Positions 1 through 13,156 of a DNA stretch of 64,000 bases are shown piece after piece. How positions within the stretch are numbered: position 1 is the first letter of the stretch; the number at the start of each line of letters is the position of its first letter. Position numbers and translations under genes: made by a program. The notes under the pieces are model-generated. The model saw nothing but the letters and a program-made list of their open reading frames with translations. It was not told the origin of the DNA and did no database searches. The stretch is from Amblyomma americanum (lineage: Eukaryota; Arthropoda; Arachnida; Ixodida; Ixodidae), in assembly GCF_052857255.1 (NCBI RefSeq), contig NW_027526686.1, positions 1 to 64,000 of the forward strand, written 5' to 3'.

Positions 1-2050
1 ATTTCGGCTCAAAACAACGGGACTACATCGTTTTAGATCGAAACCTAGCAAGATTCACGAGCATCGATTTTACAAGTCTTCGAGAAGTATATCACGAGAG
101 AAGATAAAACGTTTTCTCTCAGAACTACGCGAAAACTTGTATTCCGTCTCAAAACAACGGGATACATCGTTTTAAGATTCGAAACTAGCAAGATTCACGA
201 GCATCGATTTTACATGTCCTCGAAGAGTATACGAGAGAAAGATAAAACCTTTTCTCTCAGAACTACGCGAAAACTTGTATTCCGTCTCAAAAACAACGGG
301 ATACATCGTTTTAGATCGAAACTAGCAAGATCTCACGAGCATCGATTTTACAAGTCGTCGAAGAGTAGACGAGAGAAAGGTGTAAACTTTTCAATCAGAA
401 CTGCGCGAAAACTTGTATTTCGGCTCAAAACAACGGGATACATCGTTTTAGATCGAAACTAGCAAGATTCACGAGCATCGATTTTACAAGTCTTCGAAGA
501 GTATACGAGAGAAAGATAAAACTTTTTCTCTCAGAAACTACGCGAAAACTTGTATTCCGTCTCAAAACAACGAGACGAAAATCGTTTTAGATCGAAACTA
601 GCAAGATTCACGAGCATCGATTTTACAAGTCCTCGAAGAGTATACCAGAGAAAGATAAAACCTTTTTCTCTCAGAACTACGCGAAACTTGTATCTCCGTC
701 TCAAAAACAACGGAGATACATCGTTTTAGATCGAAACTAGCAAGATTCACGAGCATCGATTTTACAAGTCGTCGAAGAGTAGACGAGAGAAAGGTGTAAA
801 CTTTTTCAATCAGAACTGCGCGAAAACTTGTATTTCGGCTCAAAACAACGGGATACATCGTTTTAGATCGAAACTAGCAAGATTCACGAGCATCGATTTT
901 ACAAGTCCTTCGAAGAGTATACGAGAGAAAGATAAAACTTTTTCTCTCAGAACTACGCGACAAACTTGTATTCCGTCTCAAAACAACGGGATACATCGTT
1001 TTAGATCGAAACTAGCAAGATTCACGAGCATCGATTTTACAAGTCCTCGAAGAGTATACGAGAGAAAGATAAAACTTTTTCTCTCAGAACTACGCGAAAA
1101 CTTGTATTCCGTCTCAAAACAACGGGATACATCTTTTTAGATCGAAACTAGCAAGATTCACGAGCATCGATTTTACAAGTCGTCGAAGAGTACACGAGAG
1201 AACCGGTGTAAACTTTTTCTCTTCAGAACTGTGCGAAAACTTGTATTCCGTTTCAAAACAACGGGATACATCGTTTTTAGATCGAAACTAGCAAGCTTCA
1301 CGAGCATCGATTTTACAAGTCCTCGAAGAGTATACGAGAGGAAAGATAAAACTTTTTCTCTCAGAACTACGCGAAAACTTGTGTTCCGTCTCAAACAACG
1401 GGATACATCGATTTAGATCGAAACTAGCAAGATTCACGAGCAACGATTTTACAAGTCCTCGAAGAGTACACGAGAGAACGTGTAAACTTTTTCTCTCAGA
1501 ACTGTGCGAAAACTTGTATTCCGGTTCAAAACAACGGGATACATCGTTTTAGATCGAAACTAGCAAGATTCACGAGCATCGATTTTACAAGTCCTCGAAG
1601 AGTATACGAGAGAAAGATAAAACTTTTTCTCTCAGAACTACGCGAAAACTTGTATTCCGTCTCAAAACAACGGATACATCGTTTTAGATCGAAACTAGCA
1701 AGATTCACGAGCATCGATTTTACAAGTCTTCGAAGAGTATACGAGAGAAAGATAAAAATTTTTCTCTCAGAACTACGCGAAAACTTGTATTCCGTCTGAA
1801 AACAACGGGATACATCCGTTTTAGATCGAAACTAGTAAGATTCAACGAGCATCGATTTCACAAGTCCTCGAAGAGTATACGAGAGAAAGATAAAACTTTT
1901 TCTCTCAGAACTACGCGAAAACTTGTATTCCGTCTCAAAACAACAGGATACATCGTTTAGATCGAAACTAGCAAGATTCACGAGCATCAATTTTACAAGT
2001 CCTCGAAGAGTATACGAGAGAAAGATAAAACCTTTTCTCTCAGAACTACG
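1..2050. other. Indel-rich satellite stretch (probable low-quality consensus)
   Basis: Monomers here carry many one- to few-base indels against the class consensus: CTCAAAAACAACGGG near 287, CAGAAACTACG near 535, CTCAAAAACAACGGAG near 701, GCGACAAACTT near 957, GAGAACCGGTG near 1199 and ACATCCGTTTTAG near 1812. From about 2050 to 30500 such indels are rare. The abrupt change, mostly at homopolymers, suggests a consensus quality difference rather than biology. Confidence 0.6.
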
Positions 2051-3905
2051 CGAAAACTTGTATTCCGTCTCAAAACAACGGGATACATCGTTTTAGATCG
2101 AAACTAGTAAGATTCACGAGCATCGATTTCACAAGTCCTCGAAGAGTATACGAGAGAAAGATAAAACTTTTTCTCTCAGAACTACGCGAAAACTTGTATT
2201 CCGTCTCAAAACAACGGGATACATCGTTTTAGATCGAAACTAGCAAGATTCACGAGCATCGATTTTACAAGTCCTCGAAGAGTATACGAAAGATAAAACT
2301 TTTTCTCTCAGAACTACGCGAAAACTTGTATTCCGTCTCAAAACAACGGGATACATCGTTTTAGATCGAAACTAGCAAGATTCACGAGCATCGATTTTAC
2401 AAGTCCTCGAAGAGTATACGAGAGAAAGATAAAACTTTTTCTCTCAGAACTACGCGAAAACTTGTATTCCGTCTCAAAACAACGGGATACATCGTTTTAG
2501 ATCGAAACTAGCAAGATTCACGAGCATCGATTTTACAAGTCCTCGAAGAGTATACGAGAGAAAGATAAAACTTTTTCTCTCAGAACTACGCGAAAACTTG
2601 TATTCCGTCTCAAAACAACGGGATACATCGTTTTAGATCGAAACTAGCAAGATTCACGAGCATCGATTTTACAAGTCGTCGAAGAGTAGACGAGAGAAAG
2701 GTGTAAACTTTTTCAATCAGAACTGCGCGAAAACTTGTATTTCGGCTCAAAACAACGGGATACATCGTTTTAGATCGAAACTAGCAAGATTCACGAGCAT
2801 CGATTTTACAAGTCTTCGAAGAGTATACGAGAGAAAGATAAAACTTTTTCTCTCAGAACTACGCGAAAACTTGTATTCCGTCTCAAAACAACGGGATACA
2901 TCGTTTTAGATCGAAACTAGCAAGATTCACGAGCATCGATTTTACAAGTTCTCGAAGAGTATACGACAGAAAGATAAAACTTTTTCTCTCAGAACTACGC
3001 GAAAACTTGTATTCCGTCTCAAAACAACGGGATACATCGTTTTAGATCGAAACTAGCAAGATTCACGAGCATCGATTTTACAAGTCGTCGAAGAGTAGAC
3101 GAGAGAAAGGTGTAAACTTTTTCAATCAGAACTGCGCGAAAACTTGTTTTTCGGCTCAAAACAACGGGATACATCGTTTTAGATCGAAACTAGCAAGATT
3201 CACGAGCATCGATTTTACAAGTCTTCGAAGAGTATACGAGAGAAAGATAAAACTTTTTCTCTCAGAACTACGCGAAAACTTGTATTCCGTCTCAAAACAA
3301 CGGGATACATCGTTTTAGATCGAAACTAGCAAGATTCACGAGCATCGATTTTACAAGTCCTCGAAGAGTATACGAGAGAAAGATAAAACCTTTTTCTCTC
3401 AGAACTACGCGAAAACTTGTATTCCGTCTCAAAACAACGGATACATCGTTTTAGATCAAAACTAGCAAGATTCACGAGCATCGATTTTACAAGTCGTCGA
3501 AGAGTAGACGAGAGAAAGGTGTAAACTTTTTCAATCAGAACTGCGCGAAAAACTTGTATTTCGGCTTAAAACAACGGGATACATCGTTTTAGATCGAAAC
3601 TAGCAAGATTCACGAGCATCGATTTTACAAGTCTTCGAAGAGTATACGAGAGAAAGATAAAACTTTTTCTCTCAGAACTACGCGAAAACTTGTATTCCGT
3701 CTCAAAACAACGGGATACATCGTTTTAGATCGAAAACTAGCAAGATTCACGAGCATCGATTTTACAAGTCCTCGAAGAGTATACGAGAGAAAGATAAAAC
3801 TTTTTCTCTCAGAACTACGCGAAAACTTGTATTCCGTCTCAAAACAACGGGATACATCGTTTTAGATCGAAACTAGCAAGATTCACGAGCATCGATTTTA
3901 CAAGT

Positions 3906-6900
3906 CGTCGAAGAGTACACGAGAGAACGGTGTAAACTTTTTCTCTCAGAACTGTGCGAAAACTTGTATTCCGGCTCAAAACAACGGGATACATCGTTTT
4001 AGATCGAAACTAGCAAGATTCACAAGCATCGATTTTACAAGTCTTCGAAGAGTATACGAGAGAAAGATAAAACTTTTTCTCTCAGAACTACGCGAAAACT
4101 TGTATTCCGTCTCAAAACAACGGGATACATCGTTTTAGATCGAAACTAGCAAGATTCACGAGCAACGATTTTACAAAGTCCTCGAAGAGTATACGAGAGA
4201 AAGATAAAACTTTTTCTCTCAGAACTACGCGAAAACTTGTATTCCGTCTCAAAACAACGGGATACATCGTTTTAGATCGAAACTAGCAAGATTCACGAGC
4301 ATCAATTTTACAAGTCCTCGAAGAGTATACGAGAGAAAGATAAAACTTTTTCTCTCAGAACTACGCGAAAACTTGTATTCCGTCTCAAAACAACGGGATA
4401 CATCGTTTTAGATCGAAACTAGTAAGATTCACGAGCATCGATTTTACAAGTCGTCGAAGAGTAGACGAGAGAAAGGTGTAAACTTTTTCAATCAGAACTG
4501 CGCGAAAACTTGTATTTCGGCTCAAAACAACGGGATACATCGTTTTAGATCGAAACTAGCAAGATTCACGAGCATCGATTTTACAAGTCTTCGAAGAGTA
4601 TACGAGAGAAAGATAAAACTTTTTCTCTCAGAACTACGCGAAAACTTGTATTCCGTCTCAAAACAACGGGATACATCGTTTTAGATCGAAACTAGCAAGA
4701 TTCACGAGCATCGATTTTACAAGTTCTCGAAGAGTATACGACAGAAAGATAAAACTTTTTCTCTCAGAACTACGCGAAAACTTGTATTCCGTCTCAAAAC
4801 AACGGGATACATCGTTTTAGATCGAAACTAGCAAGATTCACGAGCATCGATTTTACAAGTCGTCGAAGAGTAGACGAGAGAAAGGTGTAAACTTTTTCAA
4901 TCAGAACTGCGCGAAAACTTGTTTTTCGGCTCAAAACAACGGGATACATCGTTTTAGATCGAAACTAGCAAGATTCACGAGCATCGATTTTACAAGTCTT
5001 CGAAGAGTATACGAGAGAAAGATAAAACTTTTTCTCTCAGAACTACGCGAAAACTTGTATTCCGTCTCAAAACAACGGGATACATCGTTTTAGATCGAAA
5101 CTAGCAAGATTCACGAGCATCGATTTTACAAGTCCTCGAAGAGTATACGAGAGAAAGATAAAACCTTTTCTCTCAGAACTACGCGAAAACTTGTATTCCG
5201 TCTCAAAACAACGGGATACATCGTTTTAGATCGAAACTAGCAAGATTCACGAGCATCGATTTTACAAGTCGTCGAAGAGTATACGAGAGAAAGGTGTAAA
5301 CTTTTTCAATCAGAACTGCGCGAAAACTTGTATTTCGGCTCAAAACAACGGGATACATCGTTTTAGATCGAAACTAGCAAGATTCACGAGCATCGATTTT
5401 ACAAGTCTTCGAAGAGTATACGAGAGAAAGATAAAACTTTTTCTCTCAGAACTACGCGAAAACTTGTATTCCGTCTCAAAACAACGGGATACATCGTTTT
5501 AGATCGAAACTAGCAAGATTCACGAGCATCGATTTTACAAGTCCTCGAAGAGTATACGAGAGAAAGATAAAACTTTTTCTCTCAGAACTACGCGAAAACT
5601 TGTATTCCGTCTCAAAACAACGGGATACATCGTTTTAGATCGAAACTAGCAAGATTCACGAGCATCGATTTTACAAGTCGTCGAAGAGTACACGAGAGAA
5701 CGGTGTAAACTTTTTCTCTCAGAACTGTGCGAAAACTTGTATTCCGGCTCAAAACAACGGGATACATCGTTTTAGATCGAAACTAGCAAGATTCACGAGC
5801 AACGATTTTACAAGTCCTCGAAGAGTATACGAGAGAAAGATAAAACTTTTTCTCTCAGAACTACGCGAAAACTTGTATTCCGTCTCAAAACAACGGGATA
5901 CATCGTTTTAGATCGAAACTAGCAAGATTCACGAGCATCAATTTTACAAGTCCTCGAAGAGTATACGAGAGAAAGATAAAACCTTTTCTCTCAGAACTAC
6001 GCGAAAACTTGTATTCCGTCTCAAAACAACGGGATACATCGTTTTAGATCGAAACTAGTAAGATTCACGAGCATCGATTTCACAAGTCCTCGAAGAGTAT
6101 ACGAGAGAAAGATAAAACTTTTTCTCTCAGAACTACGCGAAAACTTGTATTCCGTCTCAAAACAACGGGATACATCGTTTTAGATCGAAACTAGCAAGAT
6201 TCACGAGCATCGATTTTACAAGTCCTCGAAGAGTATACGAAAGATAAAACTTTTTCTCTCAGAACTACGCGAAAACTTGTATTCCGTCTCAAAACAACGG
6301 GATACATCGTTTTAGATCGAAACTAGCAAGATTCACGAGCATCGATTTTACAAGTCCTCGAAGAGTATACGAGAGAAAGATAAAACCTTTTCTCTCAGAA
6401 CTACGCGAAAACTTGTATTCCGTCTCAAAACAACGGGATACATCGTTTTAGATCGAAACTAGCAAGATTCACGAGCATCGATTTTACAAGTCGTCGAAGA
6501 GTAGACGAGAGAAAGGTGTAAACTTTTTCAATCAGAACTGCGCGAAAACTTGTTTTTCGGCTCAAAACAACGGGATACATCGTTTTAGATCGAAACTAGC
6601 AAGATTCACGAGCATCGATTTTACAAGTCTTCGAAGAGTATACGAGAGAAAGATAAAACTTTTTCTCTCAGAACTACGCGAAAACTTGTATTCCGTCTCA
6701 AAACAACGGGATACATCGTTTTAGATCGAAACTAGCAAGATTCACGAGCATCGATTTTACAAGTCCTCGAAGAGTATACGAGAGAAAGATAAAACCTTTT
6801 CTCTCAGAACTACGCGAAAACTTGTATTCCGTCTCAAAACAACGGGATACATCGTTTTAGATCGAAACTAGCAAGATTCACGAGCATCGATTTTACAAGT

Positions 6901-7309
6901 CGTCGAAGAGTAGACGAGAGAAAGGTGTAAACTTTTTCAATCAGAACTGCGCGAAAACTTGTATTTCGGCTCAAAACAACGGGATACATCGTTTTAGATC
7001 GAAACTAGCAAGATTCACGAGCATCGATTTTACAAGTCTTCGAAGAGTATACGAGAGAAAGATAAAACTTTTTCTCTCAGAACTACGCGAAAACTTGTAT
7101 TCCGTCTCAAAACAACGGGATACATCGTTTTAGATCGAAACTAGCAAGATTCACGAGCATCGATTTTACAAGTCCTCGAAGAGTATACGAGAGAAAGATA
7201 AAACTTTTTCTCTCAGAACTACGCGAAAACTTGTATTCCGTCTCAAAACAACGGGATACATCGTTTTAGATCGAAACTAGCAAGATTCACGAGCATCGAT
7301 TTTACAAGT
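3906..7309. repeat. Second-level repeat block of 12-13 monomers (1.63-1.77 kb)
   Basis: Class C monomers (TACACGAGAGAACGG) mark successive blocks at 3906, 5679 and 7310, with spacings of 1773 and 1631 bp. An independent marker, CTTGTTTTTCGG in place of CTTGTATTTCGG, falls at about 3147, 4918 and 6549 (1771 and 1631 bp). The 136-137-bp difference is one monomer gained or lost. For example, the monomer with CACAAGCATCG at 7425 has no counterpart just after 5679. Blocks of this size contain a run of B-A-A trimers followed by an A-rich run that includes CATCAATTTTAC and a 4-bp-shortened monomer. Confidence 0.75.
4452..5678. repeat. B-A-A trimeric higher-order repeat, 409 bp (exemplar)
   Basis: Three consecutive trimers. 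Class B monomers (CGTCGAAG) start at 4452, 4861 and 5270, and a class C monomer starts at 5679; each interval is exactly 409 bp (137+136+136). Within a trimer the trinucleotide before CGAAG runs CGT (B), CTT (A) and usually CCT or TTC (A). The B monomer has GTGTAAAC, CAATC and TTCGGCTC, whereas the A monomers have GATAAAAC, CTCTC and TCCGTCTC. The same 409-bp phase occurs at 2677, 3086 and 3495, at 6492, 6901 and 7310, and in many places later. It is not continuous: A-rich runs of four or more monomers interrupt it. Confidence 0.88.
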
Positions 7310-10300
7310 CGTCGAAGAGTACACGAGAGAACGGTGTAAACTTTTTCTCTCAGAACTGTGCGAAAACTTGTATTCCGGCTCAAAACAACGGGATACATCG
7401 TTTTAGATCGAAACTAGCAAGATTCACAAGCATCGATTTTACAAGTCTTCGAAGAGTATACGAGAGAAAGATAAAAATTTTTCTCTCAGAACTACGCGAA
7501 AACTTGTATTCCGTCTCAAAACAACGGGATACATCGTTTTAGATCGAAACTAGCAAGATTCACGAGCAACGATTTTACAAGTCCTCGAAGAGTATACGAG
7601 AGAAAGATAAAACTTTTTCTCTCAGAACTACGCGAAAACTTGTATTCCGTCTCAAAACAACGGGATACATCGTTTTAGATCGAAACTAGCAAGATTCACG
7701 AGCATCAATTTTACAAGTCCTCGAAGAGTATACGAGAGAAAGATAAAACCTTTTCTCTCAGAACTACGCGAAAACTTGTATTCCGTCTCAAAACAACGGG
7801 ATACATCGTTTTAGATCGAAACTAGTAAGATTCACGAGCATCGATTTCACAAGTCCTCGAAGAGTATACGAGAGAAAGATAAAACTTTTTCTCTCAGAAC
7901 TACGCGAAAACTTGTATTCCGTCTCAAAACAACGGGATACATCGTTTTAGATCGAAACTAGCAAGATTCACGAGCATCGATTTTACAAGTCCTCGAAGAG
8001 TATACGAAAGATAAAACTTTTTCTCTCAGAACTACGCGAAAACTTGTATTCCGTCTCAAAACAACGGGATACATCGTTTTAGATCGAAACTAGCAAGATT
8101 CACGAGCATCGATTTTACAAGTCCTCGAAGAGTATACGAGAGAAAGATAAAACCTTTTCTCTCAGAACTACGCGAAAACTTGTATTCCGTCTCAAAACAA
8201 CGGGATACATCGTTTTAGATCGAAACTAGCAAGATTCACGAGCATCGATTTTACAAGTCGTCGAAGAGTAGACGAGAGAAAGGTGTAAACTTTTTCAATC
8301 AGAACTGCGCGAAAACTTGTATTTCGGCTCAAAACAACGGGATACATCGTTTTAGATCGAAACTAGCAAGATTCGCGAGCATCGATTTTACAAGTCTTCG
8401 AAGAGTATACGAGAGAAAGATAAAACTTTTTCTCTCAGAACTACGCGAAAACTTGTATTCCGTCTCAAAACAACGGGATACATCGTTTTAGATCGAAACT
8501 AGCAAGATTCACGAGCATCGATTTTACAAGTCCTCGAAGAGTATACGAGAGAAAGATAAAACTTTTTCTCTCAGAACTACGCGAAAACTTGTATTCCGTC
8601 TCAAAACAACGGGATACATCTTTTTAGATCGAAACTAGCAAGATTCACGAGCATCGATTTTACAAGTCGTCGAAGAGTACACGAGAGAACGGTGTAAACT
8701 TTTTCTCTCAGAACTGTGCGAAAACTTGTATTCCGTTTCAAAACAACGGGATACATCGTTTTAGATCGAAACTAGCAAGATTCACGAGCATCGATTTTAC
8801 AAGTCCTCGAAGAGTATACGAGAGAAAGATAAAACTTTTTCTCTCAGAACTACGCGAAAACTTGTATTCCGGCTCAAAACAACGGGATACATCGTTTTAG
8901 ATCGAAACTAGCAAGATTCACGAGCATCGATTTTACAAGTCGTCGAAGAGTAGACGAGAGAAAGGTGTAAACTTTTTCAATCAGAACTGCGCGAAAACTT
9001 GTATTCCGGCTCAAAACAACGGGATACATCGTTTTAGATCGAAACTAGCAAGATTCACTAGCATCGATTTTACAAGTCTTCGAAGAGTATACGAGAGAAA
9101 GATAACACTTTTTCTCTCAGAACTGTGCGAAAACTTGTATTCCGGCTCAAAACAACGGGATACATCGTTTTAGATCGAAACTAGCAAGATTCACGAGCAT
9201 CGATTTTACAAGTCGTCGAAGAGTAGACGAGAGAAAGGTGTACACTTTTTCAATCAGAACTGCGCGAAAACTTGTATTTCGGCTCAAAACAACGGGATAC
9301 ATCTTTTTAGATCGAAACTAGCAAGATTCACGAGCATCGATTTTACAAGTCGTCGAAGAGTAGACGAGAAAAAGGTGTAAACGTTTTCAATCAGAACTGC
9401 GCGAAAACTTGTATTTCGGCTCAAAACAACGGGATACATCGTTTTAGATCGAAACTAGCAAGATTCACGAGCATCGATTTTACAAGTCTTCGAAGAGTAT
9501 ACGAGAGAAAGATAAAACTTTTTCTCTCAGAACTACGCGAAAACTTGTATTCCGTCTCAAAACAACGGGATACATCGTTTTAGATCGAAACTAGCAAGAT
9601 TCACGAGCAACGATTTTACAAGTCCTCGAAGAGTACACGAGAGAACGGTGTAAACTTTTTCTCTCAGAACTGTGCGAAAACTTGTATTCCGGTTCAAAAC
9701 AAAGGGATACATCGTTTTAGATCGAAACTAGCAAGATTCACGAGCATCGATTTTACAAGTCGTCGAAGAGTAGACGAGAGAAAGGTGTACACTTTTTCAA
9801 TCAGAACTGCGCGAAAACTTGTATTTCGGCTCAAAACAACGGGATACATCTTTTTAGATCGAAACTAGCAAGATTCACGAGCATCGATTTTACAAGTCGT
9901 CGAAGAGTAGACGAGAGAAAGGTGTAAACTTTTTCAATCAGAACTGCGCGAAAACTTGTTTTTCGGCTCAAAACAACGGGATACATCGTTTTAGATCGAA
10001 ACTAGCAAGATTCACGAGCATCGATTTTACAAGTCTTCGAAGAGTATACGAGAGAAAGATAAAACTTTTTCTCTCAGAACTACGCGAAAACTTGTATTCC
10101 GTCTCAAAACAACGGGATACATCGTTTTAGATCGAAACTAGCAAGATTCACGAGCATCGATTTTACAAGTCCTCGAAGAGTATACGAGAGAAAGATAAAA
10201 CCTTTTCTCTCAGAACTACGCGAAAACTTTTATTCCGTCTCAAAACAACGGGATACATCGTTTTAGATCGAAACTAGCAAGATTCACGAGCATCGATTTT

Positions 10301-13156
10301 ACAAGTCGTCGAAGAGTAGACGAGAGAAAGGTGTAAACTTTTTCAATCAGAACTGCGCGAAAACTTGTATTTCGGCTCAAAACAACGGGATACATCGTTT
10401 TAGATCGAAACTAGCAAGATTCACGAGCATCGATTTTACAAGTCTTCGAAGAGTATACGAGAGAAAGATAAAACTTTTTCTCTCAGAACTACGCGAAAAC
10501 TTGTATTCCGTCTCAAAACAACGGGATACATCGTTTTAGATCGAAACTAGCAAGATTCACGAGCATCGATTTTACAAGTCCTCGAAGAGTATACGAGAGA
10601 AAGATAAAACTTTTTCTCTCAGAACTACGCGAAAACTTGTATTCCGTCTCAAAACAACGGGATACATCGTTTTAGATCGAAACTAGCAAGATTCACGAGC
10701 ATCGATTTTACAAGTCGTCGAAGAGTACACGAGAGAACGGTGTAAACTTTTTCTCTCAGAACTGTGCGAAAACTTGTATTCCGGCTCAAAACAACGGGAT
10801 ACATCGTTTTAGATCGAAACTAGCAAGATTCACAAGCATCGATTTTACAAGTCTTCGAAGAGTATACGAGAGAAAGATAAAAATTTTTCTCTCAGAACTA
10901 CGCGAAAACTTGTATTCCGTCTCAAAACAACGGGATACATCGTTTTAGATCGAAACTAGCAAGATTCACGAGCAACGATTTTACAAGTCCTCGAAGAGTA
11001 TACGAGAGAAAGATAAAACTTTTTCTCTCAGAACTACGCGAAAACTTGTATTCCGTCTCAAAACAACGGGATACATCGTTTTAGATCGAAACTAGCAAGA
11101 TTCACGAGCATCAATTTTACAAGTCCTCGAAGAGTATACGAGAGAAAGATAAAACCTTTTCTCTCAGAACTACGCGAAAACTTGTATTCCGTCTCAAAAC
11201 AACGGGATACATCGTTTTAGATCGAAACTAGTAAGATTCACGAGCATCGATTTCACAAGTCCTCGAAGAGTATACGAGAGAAAGATAAAACTTTTTCTCT
11301 CAGAACTACGCGAAAACTTGTATTCCGTCTCAAAACAACGGGATACATCGTTTTAGATCGAAACTAGCAAGATTCACGAGCATCGATTTTACAAGTCCTC
11401 GAAGAGTATACGAAAGATAAAACTTTTTCTCTCAGAACTACGCGAAAACTTGTATTCCGTCTCAAAACAACGGGATACATCGTTTTAGATCGAAACTAGC
11501 AAGATTCACGAGCATCGATTTTACAAGTCCTCGAAGAGTATACGAGAGAAAGATAAAACCTTTTCTCTCAGAACTACGCGAAAACTTGTATTCCGTCTCA
11601 AAACAACGGGATACATCGTTTTAAATCGAAACTAGCAAGATTCACGAGCATCGATTTTACAAGTCGTCGAAGAGTAGACGAGAGAAAGGTGTAAACTTTT
11701 TCAATCAGAACTGCGCGAAAACTTGTATTTCGGCTCAAAACAACGGGATACATCGTTTTAGATCGAAACTAGCAAGATTCGCGAGCATCGATTTTACAAG
11801 TCTTCGAAGAGTATACGAGAGAAAGATAAAACTTTTTCTCTCAGAACTACGCGAAAACTTGTATTCCGTCTCAAAACAACGGGATACATTGTTTTAGATC
11901 GAAACTAGCAAGATTCACGAGCATCGATTTTACAAGTCCTCGAAGAGTATACGAGAGAAAGATAAAACTTTTTCTCTCAGAACTACGCGAAAACTTGTAT
12001 TCCGTCTCAAAACAACGGGATACATCTTTTTAGATCGAAACTAGCAAGATTCACGAGCATCGATTTTACAAGTCGTCGAAGAGTACACGAGAGAACGGTG
12101 TAAACTTTTTCTCTCAGAACTGTGCGAAAACTTGTATTCCGTTTCAAAACAACGGGATACATCGTTTTAGATCGAAACTAGCAAGATTCACGAGCATCGA
12201 TTTTACAAGTCCTCGAAGAGTATACGAGAGAAAGATAAAACTTTTTCTCTCAGAACTACGCGAAAACTTGTATTCCGGCTCAAAACAACGGGATACATCG
12301 TTTTAGATCGAAACTAGCAAGATTCACGAGCATCGATTTTACAAGTCGTCGAAGAGTAGACGAGAGAAAGGTGTAAACTTTTTCAATCAGAACTGCGCGA
12401 AAACTTGTATTCCGGCTCAAAACAACGGGATACATCGTTTTAGATCGAAACTAGCAAGATTCACTAGCATCGATTTTACAAGTCTTCGAAGAGTATACGA
12501 GAGAAAGATAACACTTTTTCTCTCAGAACTGTGCGAAAACTTGTATTCCGGCTCAAAACAACGGGATACATCGTTTTAGATCGAAACTAGCAAGATTCAC
12601 GAGCATCGATTTTACAAGTCGTCGAAGAGTAGACGAGAGAAAGGTGTACACTTTTTCAATCAGAACTGCGCGAAAACTTGTATTTCGGCTCAAAACAACG
12701 GGATACATCTTTTTAGATCGAAACTAGCAAGATTCACGAGCATCGATTTTACAAGTCGTCGAAGAGTAGACGAGAAAAAGGTGTAAACGTTTTCAATCAG
12801 AACTGCGCGAAAACTTGTATTTCGGCTCAAAACAACGGGATACATCGTTTTAGATCGAAACTAGCAAGATTCACGAGCATCGATTTTACAAGTCTTCGAA
12901 GAGTATACGAGAGAAAGATAAAACTTTTTCTCTCAGAACTACGCGAAAACTTGTATTCCGTCTCAAAACAACGGGATACATCGTTTTAGATCGAAACTAG
13001 CAAGATTCACGAGCAACGATTTTACAAGTCCTCGAAGAGTACACGAGAGAACGGTGTAAACTTTTTCTCTCAGAACTGTGCGAAAACTTGTATTCCGGTT
13101 CAAAACAAAGGGATACATCGTTTTAGATCGAAACTAGCAAGATTCACGAGCATCGA
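6445..13156. repeat. Tandem segmental duplication, 3406-bp spacing (25 monomers)
   Basis: Many rare markers recur at exactly 3406 bp. They are CTTGTTTTTCGG (6549 and 9955), CACAAGCATCG (7425 and 10831), GCATCAATTTTAC (7703 and 11109), CACTAGCATCG (9056 and 12462), GAGAAAAAGGTGTAAACG (about 9367 and 12773) and GTTCAAAACAAAGGG (about 9691 and 13097). The copies stop matching near 6445/9851 on the left (ATCGTTTT versus ATCTTTTT) and near 13156 on the right (CGTCGAAG becomes CCTCGAAG). Copy 1 is roughly 6445-9750 and copy 2 roughly 9851-13156. Very few differences separate them, for example TCGAAACT preceded by TTTAG versus TTTAA near 11624, so the event looks recent. Boundaries are by eye. Confidence 0.88.

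Noticed and set aside
214..2000. Short ORFs of 60-126 codons in the satellite on both strands (also at 15.8, 30.7, 49.5, 52.6 and 59.5-61 kb)
   Set aside because: They repeat the same translated satellite words in shifting order and depend on indels that change the repeat phase. They lack a stable frame across monomers, as 136 is not divisible by 3. None resembles a protein family.
2461..2596. CENP-B box in the satellite monomer
   Set aside because: B monomers have TTCG and ACGGGA, but 11 bases separate TTCG from CGGG instead of the 7 in the mammalian motif, and A monomers lack TTCG there. No real box.
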